Below, piece by piece: positions 53,501 to 55,946 of a stretch of DNA of 64,000 nucleotides. The notes below the pieces were generated by a model that saw only the letters and a program-made list of their open reading frames with translations, had not been told where the DNA came from and did no database searches. Source of the DNA: Dipteris shenzhenensis (taxonomy: Eukaryota > Polypodiophyta > Polypodiopsida > Gleicheniales); assembly GCA_047967505.1 (NCBI GenBank), contig CM106538.1, one strand, 5' to 3'. A program made the position numbers and the translations under genes. The stretch's first letter is position 1. The number at the start of each line of letters is the position of its first letter.

Positions 53501-55231
53501 GGCGCCCTTAAATAAGGGCCTGTGGCTGGCCAAGTCGGCCCAACCAGGGCCAACCCTGGTCGGTTTGCTAGGGCCCACGTGGTCGGCCACCAGACAGGGT
53601 ACCGACCCTGCTGATCGGTCAACTCAAGGGGCCTCGGCAGTGCCTATAAAAGGCCTACTCCTCCATTCATTCCAGCATCCAGTGCAAGACTGAAAGCCCC
53701 TCTCCACGGCTGTGTTCAGCACTCAGATCTGGAGCAGTTGGTGAGAGAGAGAGTCCATCAATATTCTCCAGCACTTTGCTGTGTTTTGTACTGCTCCCTT
53801 GGAGCTATTTTTCTGCTCACCATCTGGTGGATGAATTTACTCTCTTTCTCTCTCCGTCCATATTTATTTCTGAGAGAGTGTTTGTTGCATCTATGATCAT
53901 CTATCTGAGTTGAGTGTGTGTAAGAGTTGGAGAGATCTTGGGTGGAGGTTTGAGTGATTCATTTCCTCTTGTTTTCTAACAGTATCACTAGAAATAGAAT
54001 ATGTTTCTTTTTCGCAGACTCGTTTGCAACACTTAGTGATAGCCAAGAACATTCGATTAAGGGAGAATAGCCCCCTTATGCAATCCCTGAATTATAGCCT
54101 CTTTTTTTAATTACATCAAACAACAAGTCAACTTCGGCTCCCCGGCATACATTTGCAGAAGTTCATATTTGACAAGCTTTCGTATGATAGAGTTTAATTT
54201 ATCAAAGAAAGAAATTTAAGCGTATTATTACAAGTTTGAAACCTCACAAAATGTGAAGCCACGACATTCCATCCACCAATATGATCAAAGGCCCTCAAAC
54301 ACACACACACAAAGGACCCTATAAAGCCCCATTTAGTGCACATTAAATATAAAATCCTATGTATACTGTTTTTCATAGCAATACATGTTTAAAAGCCTCC
54401 CTTAATAGCCAAGTAAAAGCCTTAAATCTAAGTGCCACGACTTTCAAGGGCATGATCAAAAGAACCTTATGCCATGTCCTTATACCATGGCTCAAGGAAT
54501 GGAACAATGTGTTCCTGCAAGAAACTTTTAAACAAGCACCTTTAGAGAATTTGAACTCGCACCTGTACGCATCCATGAAAGAGCACACCACCTCCTAGAT
54601 AACGATTTGCAAAATCTACTTCCAAAGCACTCATTTCTTGATCTTCAATACTCCCACTTGTAAATACCTGGAATAAATCATCATTTTTGGAGACATGTTC
54701 ATTTGGCAATGCTACAACAACAAGAACTGCTTCCACAATCAACAGCATGGCAATTGCATGAAAAGAAAAGTGTGCGCCTATAGTTTTGATGCACACCTGT
54801 ATTGGACAAAGGCGAAGCAAGGAGCTCTTCCAATACTTTTCATCAGGTTCCAAAATTTGGCTAGAGGATCCGGAACTTTTTTGCCGAGGAAGCACTTTTC
54901 GTTCATATGAGACCATGCCTTCTGGCATGTGCTTGTGTATACGAAAGAAATAACGAATGATACAAAGAATTTTTTGTTCTTGTTGTGGGGCAGATTTGTG
55001 AATACCACTGCACTCGTATAAGACCAATATTAAACAGCTAGTCTGGGACAATTGCCTTCGGTGCTTTATCCTTTAGAAAACCATCATTCCCTAGTTTTTG
55101 AATCAAGAATTGGAGGAGTTCTCTCGCCTGAAAAGTCTATCAAAGTTGAAGTATGGAAGTTGAGCTTCTTCCCTGCCTTTTGATGGATAAAGGCAAAAAA
55201 ATGCACATGCTAGAATTGCTGCAACTAGCTC
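10650..55231 (-). CDS. PARG: Poly(ADP-ribose) glycohydrolase (PARG), spliced gene, N-terminus outside
   Basis: The enzyme cleaves the ribose-ribose bonds of poly(ADP-ribose), reversing PARP modification in DNA repair and stress signalling. Exons on the minus strand: 55128-55231, 54797-55007, 54563-54667, 44951-45069, 40438-40581, 26263-26383, 25814-26062, 10907-10969, 10650-10817. Every junction keeps the frame, with phases 2,0,0,2,2,0,0,0 in order. Landmarks are LACAFFCLYP, MPEGMVSYERKVL, VDFANRYLGGG, the catalytic signature GGG-x7-QEE (split by an intron), PELIAGMLF, RRKTSIVAIDAL, NKAFCGF, ATGNWGCGAFGGD, RPFLHYFSF and KWSVGELW. Exon order and content match plant PARG. I see no internal stop or shift, so the gene may be functional. 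The start codon and first exons are not visible. Four introns are packed with transposons. Confidence 0.9.
10907..10969 (-). CDS. PARG: PARG exon h
   Basis: 21 codons reading AERPFLHYFSFGGSHGQKLQ then Q, equal to the RPFxxYYTFG segment of PARG that packs against the adenine of ADP-ribose. The acceptor is CTTTGTAG, the donor CAG/GTGGGG, phase 0 on both sides. It lies 14.8 kb from the previous exon but joins it in frame and in homology. Confidence 0.9.
12872..13221 (-). repeat. 3' LTR of gag-only element
   Basis: 350 bp, preceded on the minus strand by the polypurine tract TTGAGGGGGAGTA (about 13,222-13,236). It contains a short (CA)n run near 13,140-13,160. Confidence 0.92.
13553..14664 (-). 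pseudogene. Copia-type gag (UBN2 core and two zinc knuckles)
   Basis: Reading leftward, an N-terminal Lys-rich segment (from 14,664) is followed by KENLWDLVKEG and RIEKAYAIIALGL, then, after a one-base shift near 14,140, KIKFFELRMEGDNVAAHVNT and the core ending LKSMP. A stop near 13,915 interrupts the frame. Past it comes DFDYVVTTLKNLP and two CCHC knuckles, CKHCGKNNHLENDC and CSYCGKNNHSEKFC. The ORF ends at 13,553. Gag would package the element RNA. Stops and at least one shift mean this copy cannot make full-length Gag. Confidence 0.85.
15341..15353 (-). promoter_or_regulatory. Primer-binding site of gag-only element
   Basis: On the minus strand the 5' LTR is followed after TT by TGGTATTAGAGCT, a Met-tRNA type primer site with one change from the usual TGGTATCAGAGC. 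Confidence 0.8.
15356..15703 (-). repeat. 5' LTR of gag-only element
   Basis: On the minus strand it starts TGTTGGGATAAGTGTGATC and ends CTCCTCTTCA. It closely matches 12,872-13,221, differing by a few substitutions and an (AC)n length change. The high similarity suggests a fairly young insertion. Confidence 0.92.
17468..17482 (+). other. LINE 3' UTR hairpin
   Basis: AGACCT-acg-AGGTCT is a perfect 6-bp stem with a 3-nt loop, 19 nt before the tail. A minus-strand LINE end at 24,241-24,370 has a matching AGACC-loop-GGTCT hairpin at the same place. In stringent-type LINEs a 3' stem-loop is the signal bound by the reverse transcriptase. Confidence 0.6.
17501..17536 (+). repeat. (TC)18 LINE tail
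   Basis: Thirty-six bases of uninterrupted TC directly after the LINE 3' UTR. Just past it the words CATAGACC and GAGGTCTCCTGAAGGC recur, a near copy of the sequence before the tail. Confidence 0.85.
17560..17960 (+). repeat. C-rich minisatellite
   Basis: About 400 bp of degenerate tandem units built from CCCCTCAGCCACCCCC, CCCCGCCACCCCTCAG and AGCCTACCTACAGCCCC. There are two larger near-repeats of a block containing CGCGACACCCCTC (about 17,694 and 17,839). It could encode Pro/Ser-rich peptide in any frame; I do not call a gene. Confidence 0.7.
18397..19240 (+). pseudogene. Low-complexity ORF with coiled-coil end, unrecognised
   Basis: It starts MGKGGKDIDKAAKKDDNKAK, a basic N-terminus, then passes into a Ser/Ala/Thr run (18,545-18,680) and stops at 18,747. 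A second frame from 18,744 is Ser/Pro-rich and ends at 19,121. Beyond that stop the same frame continues with SHFAQEQTRF, then ARLIQEQSQAIRV, a heptad-like Gln-rich coiled coil. It may be an ORF1 or Gag N-terminus of a neighbouring element. I do not recognise a family. Confidence 0.4.
19240..20837 (+). mobile_element. 3' half of a non-coding LTR element
   Basis: From about 19,240 the order of motifs parallels the internal region at about 9,100-10,212, including CTGCCCATGC tracts, ACCGACACAT, two TCCTCTGCCTTG words, TACTGTGGGAGCC and TGAGTTGTTCATGCATCC. It ends in a 3' LTR (20,611-20,837). No 5' LTR was found, so only the 3' half remains. It abuts the L1-like LINE. Confidence 0.7.
20611..20837 (+). 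repeat. 3' LTR (family related to 10,213-10,535)
   Basis: It follows CATGGGGGGA and starts TGTTAGAATATGAAGTC, similar to TGTTGGAATATGAAGCC in the complete element. I place the end at CATTCCCCACA (20,837) because of the terminal CA. It has a TATAAATGA word near 20,720. Confidence 0.65.
20852..21190 (+). pseudogene. LINE ORF1, L1 ORF1p-like C-terminal domain
   Basis: 112 codons from MADAQ to a TAG stop. It contains EQPLIIRFHDAQARLLALRR, then GQPAISMGEDLTPLQVEERR, then GKWAEVRDGRL. This order (basic RPIIVRF-like strand, helix with ALRRR, DLT/DLS-x-ET-like segment, then a W..R.G.L strand) is that of the L1 ORF1p C-terminal domain (Pfam Transposase_22), an RNA-binding chaperone. Plant LINEs more often carry a DUF4283/CCHC ORF1. 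The upstream coiled coil is absent because an LTR element abuts the start. Identification is by motif order only. Confidence 0.6.
21191..22327 (+). pseudogene. LINE ORF2 endonuclease domain (AP type)
   Basis: It is in the same frame as ORF1, directly after its TAG. Features are LWNCNGTLW (the N-terminal SWNxNG strand), HDIVFYTKTH (the catalytic E position reads K), GGVRGSGGVAILY, KVLLVGDNTRTG (GDFN altered to GDN), VVDYIMGS and GADH in place of the final SDH. A TAA at 21,548 interrupts the frame. The domain would nick target DNA for target-primed reverse transcription. Altered catalytic residues argue against activity. Confidence 0.75.
22487..23931 (+). pseudogene. LINE ORF2 reverse transcriptase
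   Basis: Frame 22,487-23,125 holds the fingers (NGRAKDHEGLCTEF, ISPIHKARDPMNPENYMTIM). A shift near 22,960 moves to 22,963-23,274 with VYCCFVDFRKAFNTV. A stop replaces Gln of the KQGCPLSP motif at 23,272, and the frame resumes 23,275-23,931 with LLYTDDVALL (catalytic YADD changed to YTDD), LKVNLDKTKVM, YTYLGV and the thumb. Length and order are those of a LINE RT. The copy is inactive. Confidence 0.85.
24066..24240 (+). repeat. Purine/G-rich stretch
   Basis: After the truncated LINE the plus strand becomes almost purely A and G, with several G runs (including GGGGGGGCGGGGGGGG near 24,204) and AGAAAAGAAAAGAG. It sits between two LINE ends facing each other and may be fused LINE tail material. 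Confidence 0.6.
24241..24370 (-). mobile_element. LINE 3' end fragment with (CTTT)n tail
   Basis: On the minus strand the end reads GTCTCATAGACC, a loop, GGTCT, then AGACTATAATATA and a CTTTCTTTCTTTC tail. It is the same 3' UTR layout as 17,455-17,536 and 11,331-11,440. Only the last 100 or so bases are clearly LINE. Confidence 0.6.
24371..25813. other. PARG intron sequence, no element recognised
   Basis: AT-rich sequence with no transposon domain I can name. A minus-strand frame at 24,587-24,775 superficially resembles the PARG C-terminus but was rejected once the true last exons were found at about 10.7-11.0 kb. It is probably the original intron. Confidence 0.5.
25814..26062 (-). CDS. PARG: PARG exon g (macrodomain loop)
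   Basis: 83 codons, phase 0 on both sides. A variable acidic first half is followed by STVGIATGNWGCGAFGGD and ELKSFMQWIAASQ. The GNWGCGAFGGD loop is the ADP-ribose diphosphate-binding loop of the macrodomain fold in PARG. The acceptor is CACATGTCAG, the donor CAG/GTTTCT. A giant intron of about 14.8 kb follows. Confidence 0.95.
26263..26383 (-). CDS. PARG: PARG exon f
   Basis: It completes the split Arg codon and reads ETNKAFCGFLDHSRNQ, the counterpart of the INKAxCGFL motif, followed by 24 less conserved residues. The acceptor is TTATTGATTGCAG, the donor CAA/GTATGT (phase 0). A 200-bp intron separates it from the next exon. Confidence 0.88.
26926..27640 (+). pseudogene. Gag-like coiled-coil remnant, unassigned family
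   Basis: Across shifting frames: SSIERLKEQDSASYRLAHQY, then EEFSYHSSMARWG, then SHPQEILEMTTDIYQLLL and SQSMSTRMEAPLPT. The same series occurs on the minus strand at 42,630-43,256 (SIERLREKDSVSQWLKDRLE, EFSYHSSGARW, DPQEILEMTTVFY), so it belongs to one repeat family with a coiled-coil protein. I suspect an LTR-element Gag, but no gag core or zinc knuckle is visible. Confidence 0.45.
26964..27131 (+). repeat. 84-bp tandem duplication
   Basis: Two adjacent 84-bp units start AACGGTGTTG and contain CACTCCCCGGCAGTGCTAAC. They differ at a few bases. 84 is a multiple of three, so the frame is kept. The unit lies in the gag-like remnant. Confidence 0.9.
27652..28945 (-). pseudogene. Ty3/gypsy integrase core, tandemly duplicated
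   Basis: Reading leftward there are two copies of one integrase segment, at about 28,762-28,377 and 28,303-27,941 (unit about 435 bp). Each has TADQMARLFMSHV or its equivalent, SIVSDRDLRMTSLFWRGIFE, FHPES[ND]GQSEE and LVEFAYNNTxHSSTGKAP. The spacing from D (SDRD) to E (QSEE) is D-x35-E, as in the DDE integrase. The first catalytic Asp and most flanking domains are missing. Upstream of the right copy is degenerate sequence to about 28,945. Confidence 0.85.
28946..30420. other. Unrecognised intron sequence
   Basis: Several open frames up to about 120 codons occur on both strands without family motifs. CACCGTACAGCACCTCGGG and CCATACAGCACCTCAGGG near 29,930 and 29,846 form a diverged short repeat. 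Probably repeat DNA within the 14.1-kb PARG intron. Confidence 0.45.
30421..30960 (+). pseudogene. LINE RT thumb/connection remnant (plant type)
   Basis: Spread over frames: RYLGCQVGVDI-like sequence, then ALAVNQVLLASRMLL, then EGGFNIIDPDIQYRALLDKL and VKGLLPDNESWKDFF. In plant LINEs the order YLGxxxG, R-V-L-VNQVLLAS, GGLxIIDP, ALL-K, RGL.P....W lies between the RT palm and the C-terminal zinc finger. Same general type as the fragment at 6,621-7,440, on a different part of the protein. Confidence 0.65.
30961..33246. other. Unrecognised intron sequence
   Basis: Up to about 31,800 the plus strand has a coding-like, stop-broken series (for example YQPEGTQFTS, EVPEGWRPGTLTEQELIKNT) that I cannot assign. 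A 22-bp near-repeat including CGACCCATTATTGGGCA occurs near 31,586 and 31,615. From 31,800 to 33,246 it is AT-rich with nothing recognised. Confidence 0.4.
33247..33690 (-). repeat. Chromovirus 3' LTR
   Basis: On the minus strand it begins TGTAACAGAGGG and ends CTGTTGCA, matching the 5' LTR over its length. Confidence 0.92.
33691..34053 (-). other. Chromovirus 3' UTR and polypurine tract
   Basis: No ORF. It ends, on the minus strand, in GAGGAGGGAGGAT directly before the 3' LTR, a good polypurine tract. Confidence 0.7.
34054..34533 (-). pseudogene. Chromovirus integrase C-terminus and chromodomain
   Basis: It reads VRAQSRMEDYADEHRRDLHF, EGDHVFLRLHKSRHASLK and YYGPYKVLRKVGKVAYELEL, the GPY/F module of integrase, then IEYIPEKILGFRDHV and KAYMEYLIKWRGLLDEESSW, a chromodomain with aromatic-cage-type residues, ending at a TAA/TGA-type stop at 34,054. 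Chromodomains steer chromovirus insertion to chromatin. The open frame joins almost directly to the RT remnant, so about 2 kb has been deleted. Confidence 0.9.
34739..35781. mobile_element. DNA transposon, non-autonomous, 8-bp target duplication
   Basis: A 1,043-bp AT-rich insert flanked by AACACAAA on both sides (34,731-34,738 and 35,782-35,789). The ends are inverted repeats: the left begins GGGGACG, with ATTTTCCGAGCGAAA; the right, reverse-complemented, begins GGGGATG, with ATTTTACGAGCAAAA. Both ends carry three or four CGAGC words. No transposase ORF is visible. 8-bp duplications occur in hAT, P and the KDZ/Zisupton groups; the GGGG start is not the usual hAT end. I leave the superfamily open. 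Confidence 0.88.
35097..35190. repeat. Palindromic repeats inside the DNA transposon
   Basis: GGTAGTTTCG-ctgg-CGAAACTACC (near 35,144-35,167) is an inverted repeat with 10-bp arms, and GGTAGTTTCGCCAGCGAAAC lies about 40 bp before it in nearly the same form with the loop inverted. Similar TTTCGC words surround them. Confidence 0.7.
36633..37028 (-). pseudogene. Chromovirus aspartic protease
   Basis: It contains PVHILVDSGSTHNFINAKTL, the gypsy protease active-site motif (LVDSGSTHNF). It would cleave Gag-Pol. The frame ends at 36,633 and resumes in RT at 36,578 after a shift. Confidence 0.85.
37007..38713 (-). pseudogene. Chromovirus gag
   Basis: From MPVKRSTSQA (38,713) there is an acidic, coiled N-terminal part. 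After a one-base shift near 38,100 comes the Retrotrans_gag core (KFKGDSTSSEELKEWLSKMD, AHSWWRHLQQ, WDEFKAEMLKTFI). A further shift near 37,650 leads to LKEAMQLAELYE. The C-terminal zinc knuckle is CYLCGEKWTPEHRNVC in the frame 37,315-37,007. Four frames are needed, so no full Gag can be made. Confidence 0.85.
38714..39542 (-). other. Chromovirus untranslated leader
   Basis: About 830 bp between primer site and gag start, with no credible ORF. Length and position fit the 5' leader of gypsy elements. Confidence 0.6.
39543..39556 (-). promoter_or_regulatory. Chromovirus primer-binding site
   Basis: TGGTATCAGAGCGC on the minus strand, one base inside the 5' LTR; initiator Met tRNA type. Confidence 0.85.
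39558..40011 (-). repeat. Chromovirus 5' LTR
   Basis: On the minus strand it begins TGTAATAGAGGG and ends CCTATTGCA. It matches the 3' LTR apart from scattered substitutions and a small indel (an extra GGAGGAAGTCAA stretch near 39,717). Confidence 0.92.
40012..40437. other. PARG intron between exon e and the chromovirus
   Basis: AT-rich sequence with no feature recognised beyond the target duplication CTCGT at its left edge. Confidence 0.6.
40438..40581 (-). CDS. PARG: PARG exon e
   Basis: It encodes YGASFCFAGDYIDHKSRD, then GRRKTSIVAIDAL, then MMLR (the last codon split). This matches the FAGEYID and RIVAIDAL segments of the family. The acceptor is TTTTTCTGCAG, the donor TTCG/GTATGC. The next intron is about 14.1 kb, mostly a chromodomain gypsy element beginning 427 bp downstream. 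Confidence 0.93.
40582..42629. other. PARG intron sequence, C-rich and unassigned
   Basis: The first 480 bp are AT-rich intron. From about 41,060 it is GC-rich with frames up to 197 codons on the minus strand (42,104-41,511), but none has a domain I recognise. Its composition differs sharply from the intron and it runs into the gag-like remnant at 42,630, so I infer the same old element. Confidence 0.4.
42630..43256 (-). pseudogene. Gag-like coiled-coil remnant (same family as 26.9-27.6 kb)
   Basis: On the minus strand: SIERLREKDSVSQWLKDRLE, EFSYHSSGARW, then FLQTTGPR, DPQEILEMTTVFY and SQNLSRR. It aligns motif by motif with 26,926-27,640. The first segment is duplicated. The protein is Gln/Glu/Arg-rich and helix-like. 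Function unknown. Confidence 0.45.
43017..43225 (-). repeat. 104-bp tandem duplication
   Basis: CTCCAGGCGG recurs at 43,021 and 43,125. Each unit contains CTCTCGATGGACATAAA and CTGAAGAGCAGCCCG. The copies differ by a few substitutions and one inserted G, which shifts the frame between them. Confidence 0.9.
43260..44625 (+). mobile_element. Copia remnant (RT, RNase H, 3' LTR)
   Basis: A heavily mutated plus-strand 3' half: KGDLQEEVLWYLAKKP (counterpart of NGxLxEEVYMxQP), MEPGLKLSIHDASELFDALF, then RNase H pieces FLRHTFISWLSKK, CKTEYRAAFTTK and QNVADLFTKVLPHPKFEVFC. It ends with a polypurine ACAGGGAGG and a 3' LTR. The 5' part is absent. It lies in the 4.4-kb PARG intron. Confidence 0.85.
44372..44625 (+). 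repeat. Copia 3' LTR
   Basis: Begins TGTTAGAAATATTCATATC and ends CTATTTCCAACA (254 bp), directly after the polypurine tract. Confidence 0.75.
44640..44849 (+). repeat. About 105-bp tandem duplication, diverged
   Basis: Units 44,640-44,745 and 44,746-44,849 share GTAT-TTTGA-CAGT, GGACTTAGA, TTGAA-TTCATATC and AAAAGCTCAGAACAAA. They are roughly 85% alike, so older than the other local duplications. They end 101 bp before PARG exon d on the plus-strand map. Confidence 0.85.
44951..45069 (-). CDS. PARG: PARG exon d (catalytic EE)
   Basis: It starts exactly at the two catalytic glutamates (EEIRF; the Gln comes from exon c) and continues through PELIAGMLF and NEAIEITGAERFSCYEG. The acceptor is TTCATGCAG, the donor GG/GTATGA in phase 2. 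A longer open frame extends rightward into the intron; the acceptor and the family match define the real edge. Confidence 0.93.
45380..45960 (+). repeat. Pyrimidine-rich stretch with 105-bp tandem duplication
   Basis: The whole stretch is CT-rich. CCTTATCTACCCC recurs at 45,756 and 45,861, and both units contain GTCTCTCCCATACCAGAGCA and CTCCTTTAGTAGGAAG. No gene recognised. Confidence 0.8.
46392..46428 (+). repeat. (GA)n microsatellite
   Basis: About 37 bp of GAGAGA with a few AAAG interruptions. Confidence 0.85.
46475..47253 (-). pseudogene. Gypsy chromovirus remnant (integrase end, chromodomain)
   Basis: On the minus strand, across frames: QLTEKNMQDALAKQKQYLKS and GDLVWLHKNHQQQAGPQF (integrase C-terminal module), SELPPMDEEG, then YIPERIMGFSNKGYLENLIK and WKGLFEDEKSW, a chromodomain. 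A related shorter copy of the last part (LEGLFEDEQPG) follows near 46,610. It is a different copy from the one at 33-40 kb, with similar gene order. Confidence 0.75.
47262..47390 (-). pseudogene. LINE zinc-finger-type C-terminal fragment
   Basis: It matches, in opposite orientation, the segment near 7,245-7,345: GATGGTATCCTGCCA, GAGGCCAC and CATCACTAGGCTGCAGCGCG correspond to ATGTCATC...GGCAGG, TTGGCCTCC and CCGGCTGCATCGAGC. A small orphan fragment. Confidence 0.6.
47391..47870 (+). pseudogene. L1-like LINE RT fragments
   Basis: GKTKVMTFTTHPKQ near 47,430-47,475 matches the NLGKTKVMIFNTS motif, and ARLERQCFQAHF, then DPPTKG near 47,785-47,835 matches LARLERQCFHSYFQDPRTKG of the copy at 20.8-24.1 kb. 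Sequence between them is degenerate. Confidence 0.7.
47940..48249 (+). repeat. Truncated Copia 5' LTR (first 310 bp)
   Basis: Starts TGTTAGAAACTCACTGTACC and follows the 3' LTR to CAGACAGGGTACC, where it joins inverted gag. The TATA box and the LTR 3' half are missing. Confidence 0.85.
48250..49429 (-). pseudogene. Copia gag (inverted copy) containing a displaced pol segment
   Basis: From MDQRSEASTP (49,429) to KLDGTNYPIWIVKIRSHLLA, then ADADELCAWEERDAQALG. Next, out of order, comes a protease/GAG_pre-integrase segment (SGVLYVPNLCKNLLSVSQMD, LWHECFGHVSYG; 49,137-48,687), then ADADELSAWEERDAQALAML again and the gag rest (QLAETSSEAW, NEGDSVHDHLTKV, LALLTLHKLPRSF, ELGPLL). A 57-bp sequence is duplicated at the two seams. 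Gag is thus disrupted. Confidence 0.85.
49581..49595 (-). promoter_or_regulatory. Copia primer-binding site (inverted copy)
   Basis: TGGTATCAGAGCCAT on the minus strand, immediately next to the LTR end; Met tRNA type. Confidence 0.9.
49596..50296 (-). repeat. Copia LTR, complete, inverted copy
   Basis: 701 bp; on the minus strand it starts TGTTAGAAACTCACTGTACC and ends CTATTCTCCAACA. Its outer TG end abuts pol sequence of the plus copy at 50,297. Confidence 0.9.
49921..49929 (-). promoter_or_regulatory. TATA box of inverted Copia LTR
   Basis: TATAAAAGG on the minus strand, about 370 bp into the LTR; the same sequence is at the matching place in the 3' LTR. Confidence 0.65.
50297..53257 (+). 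pseudogene. Copia pol (pre-integrase, integrase, RT, RNase H)
   Basis: 50,307-50,702: GAG_pre-integrase (VLYVPNLCKNLLSVSQ, LWHERFGHVSYG), stop at 50,702. Integrase follows in several frames: VHADICGPM (first D), VDDFSRMTWVY, FRTDKGGEFTS (second D), then QNGVAKRKPTT, where the catalytic E of VAERK is K. 51,100-51,663 has the integrase tail (KTPYEAFYSKKP, FVGYSEESKAYRLFDP). 51,650-52,324 carries RT (YKARLVVKRFAQTEGMDFDE, QMDVKSAFLNGTLEEEVYVE). After a stop at 52,322-52,324 it continues with LILYVDDLILTGDH and RNase H (DSDWAGDADTRRSTTGYCF, STEAEYRAA, KHIEVHYHFVRE), ending at 53,257. RT and RNase H are nearly intact. Confidence 0.92.
53294..53981 (+). repeat. Copia 3' LTR
   Basis: Follows GAGGGGGGG; begins TGTTAGAAACTCACTGTGCC and ends GTTTTCTAACA (688 bp). 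GTATC follows, close to the GTCTC left of the element. Confidence 0.92.
53645..53653 (+). promoter_or_regulatory. TATA box in Copia 3' LTR
   Basis: TATAAAAGG about 350 bp into the LTR, the likely U3 promoter core. The start of R would be about 30 bp downstream. Confidence 0.65.
53982..54562. other. PARG intron sequence
   Basis: AT-rich; contains an (AC)n run at about 54,299-54,314. Nothing else recognised between the Copia element and PARG exon c. Confidence 0.55.
54563..54667 (-). CDS. PARG: PARG exon c (GGG motif)
   Basis: It encodes 35 residues including SIEDQEMSALEVDFANRYLG then GG, ending HGCVQ. The triple glycine is the first half of the PARG signature GGG-x6-8-QEE that binds and cleaves the polymer end. 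The acceptor is TTTATTCCAG, the donor CAG/GTGCGA. The next intron is about 9.5 kb and carries gypsy, LINE and Copia sequences. Confidence 0.92.
54797..55007 (-). CDS. PARG: PARG exon b
   Basis: It encodes QKILCIIRYFFRIHKHMPEG, then MVSYERKVLP, then KYWKSSLLRLCPIQ. These match the conserved PARG segment with a helix and the VSFERK-type strand. The acceptor is GAGTGCAG before T, the donor CAG/GTGTGC. The preceding GC-AG intron is 120 bp and the following intron 129 bp. Confidence 0.88.
55128..55231 (-). CDS. PARG: PARG exon a (first visible)
   Basis: It encodes ELVAAILACAFFCLYPSK, then LPYFNFDRLF, matching the helical region before the catalytic domain. The acceptor is AACTTTTCAG before GAG. 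The only donor that preserves the frame into the next exon is CAG followed by GCGAGA, a GC rather than GT donor (phase 2). Earlier exons were not found in 55,232-64,000. Confidence 0.8.
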
Positions 55232-55363
55232 CTGAAAAGTTTACAACATGGGAGTGAATGAAAATAAACCATACATATAGGCACAGTGGTCTTAATCTCG
55301 CCTCCCCTGCCAGAGAAAACAAAAAACTTGAGATATCTCATTTCCTGAAACATATATATCTCA

Positions 55364-55857
55364 TTTCCTGAAACATATTGCTAAATATGTAACAAGCTGG
55401 AGAGGACTTCCACTATCATGGTTGTAATGAAGGTGACCAACGTCAATACAGAGAGCAAGCCCAAAACTCATCAAGTAAAAGCAAAACAAAAAATGAATTC
55501 ATCAGCTCCATCACACATAGCAAGAGCTAGTGACTACAATCTGCCACAAACTTATATAACACCCAAGACTGGGTGTGAATCATTACATAAAATATACTTC
55601 ACAGACCACCTTTCCTGAAACATATTGCTAAATATGTAACAAGCTGGAGAGGACTTCCACTATCATGGTTGTAATGAAGGTGACCAACGTGAATACAGAG
55701 AGCAAGCCCAAAACTCATCAAGTAAAAGCAAAACAAAAAATGAATTCATCAGCTCCATCACACATAGCAAGAGCTAGCGACTACAATCTGCCACAAACTT
55801 ATATAACACCCAAGACTGGGTGTGAATCATTACATAAAATATACTTCACAGACCACA
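55364..55857 (+). repeat. 247-bp tandem duplication
   Basis: Two adjacent units (55,364-55,610 and 55,611-55,857) start TTTCCTGAAACATATTGC. I see two substitutions plus a terminal one between them (CGTC/CGTG and CTAGTG/CTAGCG), so the duplication is recent. It lies in the PARG intron upstream of exon a and encodes no recognised exon. Confidence 0.95.
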
Positions 55858-55946
55858 TACACACACAAGCTAATAACTCTTTAAAGTTATCCATGAGTTA
55901 GTGTCAGCCACGCCCCCTCTTTCTCAGATAATAGCCCAAAAATGCT

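Larger units (their letters stand above)
47940..53981 (+). mobile_element. Composite Copia element with inverted 5' block
   Basis: A partial plus LTR (47,940-48,249), then a minus-strand block with complete LTR, primer site and gag (48,250-50,296), then plus-strand pol (50,297-53,257) and a full plus 3' LTR (53,294-53,981). Flanks GTCTC and GTATC match at four of five bases. All LTRs belong to one family. The simplest history is one copy inserted head-on into another followed by a deletion joining 48,249 to 48,250. It sits in the PARG intron that splits the catalytic motif. Confidence 0.85.

Noticed and set aside
55049-55127. Open codons after PARG exon a (ARELLQFLIQKLGN)
   Set aside because: The frame ends in a stop and does not match PARG; reading it as the GC-AG intron keeps phase and homology.
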